In this document: positions 54,805 to 63,318 of the stretch, in pieces
Layout: each line of letters opens with the position of its first letter
Position numbering within the stretch: position 1 is the first letter of the stretch
Origin: Frondihabitans peucedani
Lineage (GTDB): Bacteria; Actinomycetota; Actinomycetes; Actinomycetales; Microbacteriaceae
Length of the DNA stretch: 64,000 nucleotides
NCBI RefSeq assembly: GCF_039537585.1
Contig: NZ_BAABAU010000001.1
Coordinates: forward strand, 2,272,703 to 2,336,702
Direction of reading: 5' to 3'
The notes under the pieces: model-generated
Told to the model about the DNA's origin: nothing
Seen by the model: only the letters and a program-made list of their open reading frames with translations
The model's database searches: none
Made by a program: the position numbers and the translations under genes

Positions 54805-54836
54805 AAGGGTAGCGGCCCGACCGGTCCGCTACCCTT
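54805..54836. promoter_or_regulatory. Symmetrical bidirectional promoter/operator
   Basis: A perfect 11-bp inverted repeat, AAGGGTAGCGG-n10-CCGCTACCCTT. Each arm contains a TACCCT -10 element, one facing DUF5997 and the other the LysR-effector gene. A single protein bound here would control both -10 boxes. Confidence 0.75.
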
Positions 54837-54858
54837 CTCGGGAGCGGAGGAGGCTCCC

Positions 54859-55659
54859 ATCAGCGATCACGAGGCAGGCGCCGACCACGAGGCGCACGCC
54901 GACCGAGAGGTCGGTGCCGACCAGGTCTTCCGCGTCGGCTACGTCGCGGGGGTGACCCTGACGAAGTGGCTCCGGGTCTGGAACGAGCGCCACCCCGCCA
55001 CGCCGCTCCGCATCTCTCCGATCGAGGGGCAGGATGCCCTGGCACCCCTCCGCGACGGGGCCGCCGACGTGGTCTTCGCCCGGCTCCCGATCGACGGCGA
55101 CGGGCTCCACGTGATCCCGCTCTACGAGGAGCAGCCGGTCGTCGTCCTGCCCAGGGAGCACGCCCTCGCCGAGGCCGACTCCCTCGACCTCGCCGACCTC
55201 GACGGCCTCGCGCGCCTCGACCTCGACCACTCCCTGACTCCGGCTTCCGCCGTCGAGGTGGTGGAGGCGGGGGCCGGCGTCGCGGTCATGCCGCAGTCTC
55301 TGGCGCGCCTGCACGCTCGCAAGGGCGTCGTCGCCAGGCCGCTCTCGGGCGTCGACCCGACGACCATCGCGCTCGTCTGGCCGACCGACGCCACCACCGA
55401 CGACGTGTCCGACTTCATCGGCGTCGTCCGAGGCCGGACCGCCAACAGCTCCCGGACGCGCGCCGCCGAGGAGACGGCTGCCGAGGCCGCCGCCGCCGCC
55501 AAGGAGGCGCGGGCCGCCCGCGCGAAGGCGAAGAAGGCTGCCAAGAACGCCGCCAAGAACCCGGCCAAGAACGCGTCGGCATCGGGCGGCCGACCGCAGG
55601 CGCGGGGCCCGCAGCGCGGCAAGGGCCGCGGCGGGCCGTCGCGCGGCCGTCGATCCTGA
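54859..55659 (+). CDS. LysR substrate-binding-domain protein without helix-turn-helix, apparent ATC start
   Basis: A 266-residue protein: a LysR-type effector domain (VFRVGYVAGVTLTKWLRVWNERHP, then DALAPLRDGAADVVFARLP and AGAGVAVMPQSLARLH) without the N-terminal DNA-binding helix. Its C-terminus (about residues 195-266) is a basic Lys/Ala/Arg/Gly-rich tail resembling histone-like tails. No ATG, GTG or TTG precedes the first domain strand. ATC at 54859 sits 5 nt after GGAGGAGG, itself in the loop of a GGGAGC/GCTCCC hairpin (54840-54858). The first canonical start, GTG 54952, would delete that strand. Confidence 0.83.
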   Translation: MSDHEAGADHEAHADREVGADQVFRVGYVAGVTLTKWLRVWNERHPATPLRISPIEGQDALAPLRDGAADVVFARLPIDGDGLHVIPLYEEQPVVVLPREHALAEADSLDLADLDGLARLDLDHSLTPASAVEVVEAGAGVAVMPQSLARLHARKGVVARPLSGVDPTTIALVWPTDATTDDVSDFIGVVRGRTANSSRTRAAEETAAEAAAAAKEARAARAKAKKAAKNAAKNPAKNASASGGRPQARGPQRGKGRGGPSRGRRS

Positions 55660-55684
55660 GCTCCTCGTCTGCCACCATGGGGGC

Positions 55685-56443
55685 ATGACGAAGACGTCCG
55701 CCCCCGTCGTCCTGCTGACCGGCGTCGGCCGCCGCGAGAACATCGCTGCCGCCTGCGCCCTGCGACTCGCTCGAGACGGGTGGGATGTCGCCCTGGTGAC
55801 CTGGGCCGCCTACGACCGCACGATGACGTGGGGCGACCGTCCCGACGACGTGGCGGAGCTGGCCGCCGAGATCGAGGCTCTCGGGCGGAGGGCCGTCGTG
55901 CTCGCAGCCGATCTCGCGGATCCTGCGGTCGCCGAAGGCCTGGTCGAGCGGGCCGCGAGCGAGCTCGGCCCGGTGTCGGGTCTCGTCCTGTCGCACTCGC
56001 AGAGCGTCGACTCGAGCATCCTCGACACCTCGGTCGAGAGCTTCGACCTGCACTTCGCCGTCAACGTCCGGGCGGCCTGGCTGCTCATCCGGGGCCTCGC
56101 CTCCCAGGTCCCCGAGGGCGGCGGCTCGATCGTGGCCCTCACGAGCGACCACACCGTGCACAACCTGCCCTACGGCGCGAGCAAGGGCGCCCTCGACCGG
56201 ATCGTGATCGCCGCTGCCCGCGAGCTCGCTCACCTCGGCCTGTCGTCGAATGCGCTGAACCCGGGGCCGGTCGACACCGGCTGGATGGACGACGACACCC
56301 GGCGAGTGCTCACCGAGCGGCAGCCGACGGGGCGCCTCGGGACTCCGGCGCAGATCGCGGAGACCGTGCGCTTCCTCCTCTCGCCGGAGGGGCACTGGGT
56401 CTCCGGGCAGCTGATCAAGGCCGACGGCGCCTTCTCGGTCTGA
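55685..56443 (+). CDS. SDR-family oxidoreductase
   Basis: A 252-residue short-chain dehydrogenase/reductase. The cofactor motif is VVLLTGVGRRENIAAACALRLARDGWDVALVTW. Catalysis uses Ser in IVALTSDHT and YGASK in NLPYGASKGALDRIVIAAARELA. The C-terminal NPGPVDTGWMDD and GRLGTPAQIAETVRFLLSPEGHWVSGQLI are typical. The GVGRRENI variant of the glycine motif is unusual and resembles FabI-like or pteridine-reductase-like members. CACCAT ends 6 nt before the ATG. Confidence 0.9.
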   Translation: MTKTSAPVVLLTGVGRRENIAAACALRLARDGWDVALVTWAAYDRTMTWGDRPDDVAELAAEIEALGRRAVVLAADLADPAVAEGLVERAASELGPVSGLVLSHSQSVDSSILDTSVESFDLHFAVNVRAAWLLIRGLASQVPEGGGSIVALTSDHTVHNLPYGASKGALDRIVIAAARELAHLGLSSNALNPGPVDTGWMDDDTRRVLTERQPTGRLGTPAQIAETVRFLLSPEGHWVSGQLIKADGAFSV

Positions 56444-56482
56444 GGTCGTCCTCGCGGGGCGGTGCCGCCCTACGATGGCGCC

Positions 56483-56923
56483 ATGCCGACCTTCCACACC
56501 ACCGTCCTGCAGGCCCGCGTCAACGCCACCGGCCTCGAGGTGCCGCCCGAGATCGTCGACGAGCTCGGCTCGGGCAGGAAGCCGGCGGTCGTCGTGACCG
56601 TCGGTGACTACACGTACCGCAGCACGGTGGCCGTCATGGGCGGCCGCTTCCTGATCCCGCTCAGCTCCGAGCACCGCAGCGCCTCCGGGCTGGCCGCCGG
56701 AGACGAGATCGACGTCACGCTGACCCTCGACGACGCACCGCGCGAGATCGCCGTCCCCTCCGACCTCCTGTCGCTGCTCGCCGCCGAGCCGGTACTCCAG
56801 TCGGCCTTCGAGAGGCTGTCGTACAGCCGGAAGCGGGCGCTCGTCGAACCGGTCGACCAGGCGAAGACCCCCGAGACGAGGCAGCGCCGCATCGACAAGG
56901 TGCTCGACGCCCTCCGGTCCTGA
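56483..56923 (+). CDS. DUF1905/YdeI-type protein
   Basis: A 146-residue two-part protein. An N-terminal DUF1905 beta-barrel (TTVLQARVNATGLEVPPEIVDELG, YTYRSTVAVMGGRFLIPLS, AAGDEIDVTLTLDDAPREI) is followed by a helical YdeI/OmpD-associated tail (FERLSYSRKRALVEPVDQAKTPETRQRRIDKVLDAL). The family function is not established. TACGAT ends 6 nt before the ATG, so the transcript is leaderless. Confidence 0.88.
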   Translation: MPTFHTTVLQARVNATGLEVPPEIVDELGSGRKPAVVVTVGDYTYRSTVAVMGGRFLIPLSSEHRSASGLAAGDEIDVTLTLDDAPREIAVPSDLLSLLAAEPVLQSAFERLSYSRKRALVEPVDQAKTPETRQRRIDKVLDALRS

Positions 56924-56952
56924 CATCGTCCGGGGTCTGACAAAGGTCCCGA

Positions 56953-58212
56953 TCAGGATCGCGAGCGCTGCGCCGATTCCACGACCTCGGCGTCGACCCG
57001 CCTCACCCGCCCGTTGAGGCCGACAGCCGCGACCGCCACGACGACGAGCGACGCCAGCGCCACGAGCGTGAGCGGAGCCCCGACAAGACCGACGGACGGA
57101 CCGACGACGACCTCGCCGAGCGGCATCCCGACGAGTGAGGCGAGCGTGAGGCAGGCGTAGACGCGGGCGAGGTAGCTCCGCGGCACCTGCAGCTGGATCG
57201 CGACGTCGAGAGGGATGGTGAACAGCTCGAGCCCGACGCTCGCGCCGAAGAGCGCCACGCTCAGCCAGAAGAACCAGTGCAGCGGGTCGACGACGTAGGG
57301 CGACACGCTCAGGATGAGGGCCAGCACCCCCAGCGGGAGCGCCATTCCCAGCACCCCGAGCGTCGCCACCGCCAGCCGCAGCCGTCCGCGCATGCCGCCG
57401 GCGACCACCGCTCCGACGACCAGGCCGAGCGTCTGCACGGCGCCCGCGAAGCCCCAGAGCCCGCGACCGAACGTGTGGTCGGCCGCGATCGGACCGAGCA
57501 CCTGCACCCCGCCGGCGAACGCGAACTGCGCGACCAGCGAGAGCAGCAGCGTGGCGAGCAGCCACCGGGTCCGCGCGACGAAGGCGAGCCCCTGCGCGAG
57601 CTCCCGGCCGAACGAGCCGCCGCGGACGGCACCCACGACACCGCGGGGGAGGCCCGCGAAGGCTGCGATCGCGCAGGTGAACAGGAGGGACCCGACGGCG
57701 AGGGCGATCTCGGGCGAGAACGCCTGCACGATCCCGCCGCCGACCGCCGTGCCGACGATGAGCCCGATGTTCATGCTGACGCGGCCGAGCACGGTGGCGT
57801 CTCGGATCAGCCGGTCGCCGACGACGTCGCGGAGCACCGCGCTCGTCGCCGGGGCGAAGAACGCGGCCCCCGCTCCGTTCAGCGCCGCGAGTACCCCGAG
57901 CAGCGGGAGGCTCGCCAGCCCGGTCGCGAGGAGGAGCGCGCCGCCGGCCAGCGAGGCGGCCGACAGCATCGACGCTCCGACCGCGACCGTCCGCTTCGAG
58001 AGGCGGTCGGCCAGGGCGCCGCCGAACAGGATCAGCACGAGGTTCGGCACCGAGCGGCACGCGACGATCACCCCGAGGCCGGTCACTCCGGCGCCCAGGT
58101 CGATGCTCGCGAAGACGAGCGCGACGGGCCCCGCGCCGCTGCCGATCCAGGAGAGGAGGCGGCCGATGAAGAGCGACCGGAACGCCGGCAGGCGCAGGAG
58201 CGACCAGTTCAT
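56953..58212 (-). CDS. MFS transporter (EntS/MFS_3-like)
   Basis: A 419-residue transporter with about twelve hydrophobic segments. It starts LLRLPAFRSLFIGRLLSWIGSGAGPVALVFA and has the TM2-TM3 loop GGALADRLSKRTVAVGASML, as in EntS-type exporters of siderophores or drugs. Later helices include LSLVAQFAFAGGVQVLGPIAADHTFG and GLVVGAVVAGGMRGRL. No siderophore gene is adjacent. A divergent TetR regulator 94 bases away may control it. Confidence 0.86.
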   Translation of the reverse strand: MNWSLLRLPAFRSLFIGRLLSWIGSGAGPVALVFASIDLGAGVTGLGVIVACRSVPNLVLILFGGALADRLSKRTVAVGASMLSAASLAGGALLLATGLASLPLLGVLAALNGAGAAFFAPATSAVLRDVVGDRLIRDATVLGRVSMNIGLIVGTAVGGGIVQAFSPEIALAVGSLLFTCAIAAFAGLPRGVVGAVRGGSFGRELAQGLAFVARTRWLLATLLLSLVAQFAFAGGVQVLGPIAADHTFGRGLWGFAGAVQTLGLVVGAVVAGGMRGRLRLAVATLGVLGMALPLGVLALILSVSPYVVDPLHWFFWLSVALFGASVGLELFTIPLDVAIQLQVPRSYLARVYACLTLASLVGMPLGEVVVGPSVGLVGAPLTLVALASLVVVAVAAVGLNGRVRRVDAEVVESAQRSRS

Positions 58213-58306
58213 CGAGAGGGGGCGTCTCGTCGCGGCCGGGTCACGAGCGAGAGCTTAGTCACGGGGCCCTCGGTCCCCGTGCGCGGCCGAGCGCTATCGT
58301 CGATGC

Positions 58307-58975
58307 GTGACTACCGAGGAGGCCGCTGACGGTCCGGCCCGGGCGCCTCGCCGGAAGAGCGGTACGCCGGGTCACTACGCGAAGGGTCTCGCCAAGCGCG
58401 AGGCGATCCTCGACGCAGCCCTCCCGGTGTTCGGGCAGGCGGGCTTCCACGGGGCGTCGCTCCGCGAGATCGCCCGGCAGTGCGGCGTCTCGCACCAGTC
58501 GCTCATGCACTACTTCCCGACCAAGGACGAGCTGCTGCTCGCGGTGCTCCGCCGCCGCGACGAGCGCCTCCGCCGCCACTTCGACGACGCGGGCGGGATG
58601 CGCCTCGACGAGCTCGTCGACCTTGCCGAGGACAACGTGGACGTGCCGGGCGTGATCCAGCTGTTCAACACCGCGTCGGCCGAGTCCACGTCGCCGGGCC
58701 ACCCGGCCCACGACTACTACGCCGACTTCTACGAGCGGATCGTCGCCTCGACGACGACCTACCTCCGCGCGGCGGAGTCGCACGGGCTGCTCGCGCCCGG
58801 CTTCACCGCCGAGACGGCCGCGCGCGTCGTGCTCTCCGTCCAGGACGGCCTCCAGCTCCAGTGGCTCTACGACCGAGACCGGGTGCACGTCGCCGACCTC
58901 ATGCGCCTCGTCATCGGCACCGTGATCACCGTCCCGCTGGCCGAGCTCGACGCGCTCGCCGCCGAGCCCGTGTAA
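58307..58975 (+). CDS. TetR-family transcriptional regulator
   Basis: A 222-residue regulator. The helix-turn-helix spans about residues 28-75 (KREAILDAALPVFGQAGFHGASLREIARQCGVSHQSLMHYFPTKDELLLAVL). An all-helical ligand domain follows with a long C-terminal half. TATCGT ends 6 nt before the GTG (leaderless). Placed between a divergent exporter and putA, it could regulate either. A perfect palindrome lies 15 bp after its stop, in front of putA. Confidence 0.9.
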   Translation: MTTEEAADGPARAPRRKSGTPGHYAKGLAKREAILDAALPVFGQAGFHGASLREIARQCGVSHQSLMHYFPTKDELLLAVLRRRDERLRRHFDDAGGMRLDELVDLAEDNVDVPGVIQLFNTASAESTSPGHPAHDYYADFYERIVASTTTYLRAAESHGLLAPGFTAETAARVVLSVQDGLQLQWLYDRDRVHVADLMRLVIGTVITVPLAELDALAAEPV

Positions 58976-58990
58976 CGAGCACGTTTCAAC

Positions 58991-59008
58991 CCTTGCCGCC
59001 CGGCAAGG
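58991..59008. promoter_or_regulatory. Perfect 18-bp palindrome over the putA promoter
   Basis: CCTTGCCG-CC-CGGCAAGG overlaps a -35 TTGCCG (58993-58998), which is 18 nt from -10 TATCCT (59017-59022). It fits a TetR-type operator; the adjacent TetR gene is the obvious candidate. Confidence 0.7.
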
Positions 59009-59028
59009 TTCGGTCTTATCCTTGCCGC

Positions 59029-62000
59029 GTGGCACACATCGACCCCGTCACCGATCAGACGGCCCCCGCATCCACCGTCCCCGCGAGTCTCGCCGACGAG
59101 GCCGTCGCCCTGGCCCGCAGCTGGGCTCTCGAGGCGGGCGCCCAGCCGAGTACCGGATCAGCCGCCCTCCTGGCCCAGGTCCTGAAAGACGAAACGGGGC
59201 TGGCCTTCACCATCGGCTTCGTCGACCGGGTCGTCCGGCCGGAGGACCTCGGAGTCGCGGCTCGCAATCTGGCCGTCCTCGCGAAGCGCACTCCCGCCTT
59301 CCTGCCCTGGCACATGCGGCTCGCCGTCCGGGTGGGCGGCGCCCTCGCGCCCGTCCTGCCCCGCGTCGTCGTCCCGGTCGCCCGCCGCGTGCTCCGCGGC
59401 ATGGTCGGGCACCTGATCGTCGACTCGCGGCCGGCCGCCCTCGGCCGGGCGGTCGCCGCTCTGAAGAGCGACGGCACGCGCCTCAACCTCAACCTCCTCG
59501 GCGAGGCGGTCCTCGGCGACGCGGAGGCCGACCACCGCCTCGCGGGCACCAAGACCCTGCTCGAGCGCGACGACGTCGACTACGTGTCGATCAAGGTCTC
59601 CTCGATCGTCAGCCAGCTGTCCATGTGGGCCTTCGACGAGACCGTCGAGCGGGTCGTGTCGAAGCTCACCCCGCTGTACGAGATCGCAGCCGCGTCCCCG
59701 ACGCCGAAGTTCATCAACCTCGACATGGAGGAGTACCGCGACCTCGACCTGACGCTCGCGGTCTTCATGGCCGTCCTCGACCAGCCCCGTCTCGCCTCGC
59801 TCGAGGCCGGCATCGTCCTGCAGACCTACCTCCCCGATGCGCTCGGAGCGATGCAGCGGGTGCACGAGTGGGCGTCGAAGCGCATCGAGGCAGGCGGAGC
59901 CCCGGTCAAGGTCCGCGTCGTCAAGGGCGCGAACCTCGCGATGGAGCACGTCGACGCGGCCGTGCACGGCTGGCCCCTCGCCACGTACGACACCAAGCTC
60001 GACAGCGACACGAACTACAAGCGCGTGCTCGACTGGGCGATGACACCGGAGCGCACCGCCGCCGTCCGGCTGGGCGTCGCCGGCCACAACCTCTTCGACA
60101 TCGCCTTCGCGCACCTCCTCTCCGAGCGGCGCGGGGTCGCCGACCGGGTCGAGTTCGAGATGCTGCTCGGCATGGCAGAGGGCCAGGCCGAGCTCGTGAA
60201 GAAGGCCGTCGGAGGCCTCCTCCTCTACACACCCGTCGTGCACCCGCGCGAGTTCGACGTCGCCATCAGCTACCTGATCCGGCGCCTCGAAGAGAACGCG
60301 TCGCACGACAACTTCATGTCGGCCGTCTTCGAGCTGGCCTCCGACGAGGCGCTGTTCGAGCGCGAGGAGCACCGCTTCCTCGACTCGCTCGCAGCCCTCA
60401 GCCCCGAGGCCCCTGCGGTCCACCGCGTGCAGTCGCGCCTCGCCGACGAGCCCGCACCCCGGGCCGGCGGCTTCGAGAACGAGCCCGACACCGATCCTGC
60501 GCTCGCTGACAACCGCGAGTGGGGCCGCGCGATCCTCGCGGCCGTCCCCTCCTCCGTCCTCGGCGACGCCACCATCGAGGCCGCCCGCATCGAGAGCGCC
60601 GACGACCTCGACGACGTCGTGGCGTCGGCCGTGGCCGCCGCACCCGGCTGGGCCGCCCTCGGCGGGGCGGGGCGGGCCGCGATCCTGCGCCGGGTCGCCG
60701 CCGAGCTGTCGTCGAGGCGCGCCGAGCTGATCGAGGTCGCCGCCTCCGAGACCGGCAAGACGCTCGCCGAGGGCGACGTCGAGGTCAGCGAGGCCGTCGA
60801 CTTCGCGAACTACTACGCCACGCTCGCCGAGGAGCTCGACGACGTCGACGGGGCGCGCTTCGTGCCGTCGACCCTGACGCTCGTCACCCCGCCGTGGAAC
60901 TTCCCGATCGCGATCCCGCTGGGGTCGACGGCGGCAGCGCTCGCCGCAGGATCGAGCGTGGTGCTGAAGCCCGCCGGCCAGGCGAAGCGCTGCGGCGCGG
61001 TCCTCGCGGAAGCCCTCTGGGCAGCCGGTGTGCCGCGCGACGTCCTGCGGCTCGTCGACGTCGACGAGGGAGACCTCGGCAGGCGCCTCGTCTCCCACCC
61101 GTCGGTCGACCGCGTCATCCTCACCGGCGCCTTCGAGACGGCCGAGCTCTTCCGCTCCTGGCGGCCCGACCTCGACCTCCTCGCGGAGACGAGCGGGAAG
61201 AACGCCATCATCGTGACGCCGAGCGCCGACCTCGACCTCGCAGCCGCCGACGTGATCAGGTCGGCCTTCGGACACGCGGGCCAGAAGTGCTCGGCCGCGT
61301 CGCTGGTGATCCTGGTCGGCTCCGTCGCGACGTCCGAGCGGTTCCGCCGCCAGCTCGTCGACGCCGCCTCCACCCTGCGGGTGGGCCTCCCGTCCGACCC
61401 GGTCACGCAGATGGGCCCGCTCGTCGAGCCGGCGTCCGGCAAGCTCCTCGGCGCGCTCACGACTCTCGCACCGGGGGAGTCCTGGCTCGTCGAGCCCAGG
61501 CGCCTCGACGAGGAGGGCCGGTTCTGGTCGCCCGGCATCCGGGCGGGCGTCGCTCCCGGGAGCGAGTTCCACCGCGTCGAGTACTTCGGCCCGGTGCTCG
61601 GCATCATGACGGCCGCGACCCGCGACGAGGCGATCGAGCTGCAGAACGCCACCGACTTCGGCCTGACCGCGGGGCTGCACACCCTCGACCCGCGAGAGCT
61701 GGGGGAGTGGCTCGACCGCGTCGAGGCCGGGAACCTCTACGTGAACCGCGGCATCACCGGAGCGATCGTCCGCCGACAGCCGTTCGGCGGCTGGAAGCGC
61801 TCGGCGGTCGGCGCGGGCGGCAAGGCCGGCGGCCCGAACTACCTGGTGCACCTCGGGTCGTGGGAGCCCGACGCTCTCGAGGCCGCCGCTCCCGCGGCCG
61901 CCGCTCCTCAGGCGAGGCTCTCACCCGCCGTCGGGCGTCTCGTCGCCGCGGCCACCGACGACGCAGGATCACGCGGCTCCTTCGAGCGCATCGCCGCAGC

Positions 62001-62502
62001 CGACGAGGCGGCCTGGTCCCGCACCTTCGGCCGCGCGCTCGACGTCTCCCTGGTCGGTCTCGAGCGGAACGTCTTCCGCTACCGGCCCATCCCGGTGACG
62101 GTGCGTCTCGCCGAGAGCGGAGCGCTCGCCGACCTGCTCCGCGTCGTCGCCGCGGGGCTCCGGTCGGGCTCCGACCTCCGGATCAGCTCCGCCCTGCCGC
62201 TGCCCGACGCCGTCGTCGCCGCCCTGGACGGGCACCCGGTCGAGGTCGCCTCCGATGCGGCGTTCCTCGAGACGGCCCGTCGCGGGAGCGTCGCGACCCC
62301 GCGCGTGCGCCTGGTCGGGATGCCCGAGGCCCGAGCGGCCCTGGCCGAGGCGCTCGAGGGCGATCCTGCCATCGCGGTCTTCGCCGGCGCGGTGATGCCG
62401 TCGCCCCGACTGGAGCTGCTGCCGTTCCTCCGGGAGCAGGCCGTCACCATCACGGCGCACCGGTTCGGGAACCCCGACGCCTGGTCCGACTCGGTGATCT
62501 GA
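59029..62502 (+). CDS. putA: Bifunctional proline dehydrogenase/P5C dehydrogenase PutA
   Basis: A 1157-residue fused enzyme oxidising proline to glutamate through P5C. The FAD-dependent ProDH barrel lies at about residues 90-470, including the CpG of KFINLDMEEYRDLDLTLAVFM and YTPVVHPREFDVAISYLIRRLEENAS. The NAD-dependent P5CDH lies at about 510-950: VTPPWNFPIAIPLGS, the catalytic Glu in LLAETSGKNA and Cys in HAGQKCSAASLVIL. A C-terminal region of about 200 residues has no motif that I recognise. It lacks the ribbon-helix-helix repressor domain of enteric PutA. TATCCT ends 6 nt before the GTG. Confidence 0.95.
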   Translation: MAHIDPVTDQTAPASTVPASLADEAVALARSWALEAGAQPSTGSAALLAQVLKDETGLAFTIGFVDRVVRPEDLGVAARNLAVLAKRTPAFLPWHMRLAVRVGGALAPVLPRVVVPVARRVLRGMVGHLIVDSRPAALGRAVAALKSDGTRLNLNLLGEAVLGDAEADHRLAGTKTLLERDDVDYVSIKVSSIVSQLSMWAFDETVERVVSKLTPLYEIAAASPTPKFINLDMEEYRDLDLTLAVFMAVLDQPRLASLEAGIVLQTYLPDALGAMQRVHEWASKRIEAGGAPVKVRVVKGANLAMEHVDAAVHGWPLATYDTKLDSDTNYKRVLDWAMTPERTAAVRLGVAGHNLFDIAFAHLLSERRGVADRVEFEMLLGMAEGQAELVKKAVGGLLLYTPVVHPREFDVAISYLIRRLEENASHDNFMSAVFELASDEALFEREEHRFLDSLAALSPEAPAVHRVQSRLADEPAPRAGGFENEPDTDPALADNREWGRAILAAVPSSVLGDATIEAARIESADDLDDVVASAVAAAPGWAALGGAGRAAILRRVAAELSSRRAELIEVAASETGKTLAEGDVEVSEAVDFANYYATLAEELDDVDGARFVPSTLTLVTPPWNFPIAIPLGSTAAALAAGSSVVLKPAGQAKRCGAVLAEALWAAGVPRDVLRLVDVDEGDLGRRLVSHPSVDRVILTGAFETAELFRSWRPDLDLLAETSGKNAIIVTPSADLDLAAADVIRSAFGHAGQKCSAASLVILVGSVATSERFRRQLVDAASTLRVGLPSDPVTQMGPLVEPASGKLLGALTTLAPGESWLVEPRRLDEEGRFWSPGIRAGVAPGSEFHRVEYFGPVLGIMTAATRDEAIELQNATDFGLTAGLHTLDPRELGEWLDRVEAGNLYVNRGITGAIVRRQPFGGWKRSAVGAGGKAGGPNYLVHLGSWEPDALEAAAPAAAAPQARLSPAVGRLVAAATDDAGSRGSFERIAAADEAAWSRTFGRALDVSLVGLERNVFRYRPIPVTVRLAESGALADLLRVVAAGLRSGSDLRISSALPLPDAVVAALDGHPVEVASDAAFLETARRGSVATPRVRLVGMPEARAALAEALEGDPAIAVFAGAVMPSPRLELLPFLREQAVTITAHRFGNPDAWSDSVI

Positions 62503-62547
62503 GGGTCCGACCAGGCGGCGCGGGTGCTCGCCCGATAGGCTCGACCC

Positions 62548-63318
62548 GTGAAGATAGCGCGTTTCTCGAGCCCTGGTGAAGATCCCCGTTTCGGTGTCGT
62601 CGACGGTGAAGACCTCGTCGTCCTGGCGGGCGATCCCATGTACGCCGGCTACGAGACGACGGGCGAGCGGGTGCCCCTCCGGAGCACCAAGATCCTCGCA
62701 CCCGTGATCCCCCGGTCGAAGGTCATCGGCATCGGGCTCAACTACTACGACCACGCCGACGAGATGGGCCAGGAGGCACCGGAGTTCCCGGTGGTCTTCA
62801 TGAAGCCGAACACCACCGTCGTCGGCCCCGGCGACTCGATCCAGATCCCGCCCGTGGAGGGCCGAATCGATCTGGAGGGCGAGCTCGCCATCGTGATCGG
62901 CAGCATCGCCAAGCGCGTCCGGGCGGACGACTACGCCGACGTCGTCTTCGGCTACACGATCGCCAACGACGTCACCGCGCGCGGGGTGCAAGAGGACGAC
63001 GGGCAGTGGACGAGGGCGAAGAGCTACGACACCTTCTGCCCGCTCGGCCCGTACATCGAGACCGAGCTCGACTGGTCCGACCTCAAGATCCAGTCGCGCG
63101 TCGACGGCGAACTGCTGCAGAGCGAGTCGACCGCGCAGATGATCCACAAGATCCCCGAGCTCGTCGCCTACGTGAGCGACATCTTCACGCTGCTGCCCGG
63201 TGACGTGATCCTGACCGGCACGCCGGCAGGCGTCGGCCCGTTCACGGCGGGATCGACCGTCGAGATCAGCATCGAGGGCATCGGTTCGCTGATCAACCCG
63301 GCGGTCTCGCGCACCTGA
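62548..63318 (+). CDS. Fumarylacetoacetate hydrolase family protein
   Basis: A 256-residue FAH-fold hydrolase. Metal ligands are in GRIDLEGELAIVIG (acidic pair) and FGYTIANDVTARGVQEDDGQW. A SYDTFCPLGP loop and GDVILTGTPAGVGPF complete the family pattern. Members hydrolyse fumarylacetoacetate-type diketo acids or decarboxylate oxaloacetate; the function here is open. TAGGCT ends 6 nt before the GTG (leaderless). The rRNA promoter region follows. Confidence 0.92.
   Translation: MKIARFSSPGEDPRFGVVDGEDLVVLAGDPMYAGYETTGERVPLRSTKILAPVIPRSKVIGIGLNYYDHADEMGQEAPEFPVVFMKPNTTVVGPGDSIQIPPVEGRIDLEGELAIVIGSIAKRVRADDYADVVFGYTIANDVTARGVQEDDGQWTRAKSYDTFCPLGPYIETELDWSDLKIQSRVDGELLQSESTAQMIHKIPELVAYVSDIFTLLPGDVILTGTPAGVGPFTAGSTVEISIEGIGSLINPAVSRT

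Noticed and set aside
58480..59028. N-terminal extension of PutA by 183 codons
   Set aside because: It is the off-frame shadow of the TetR gene; the GTG at 59029 has a correctly spaced -10 and the normal PutA start.
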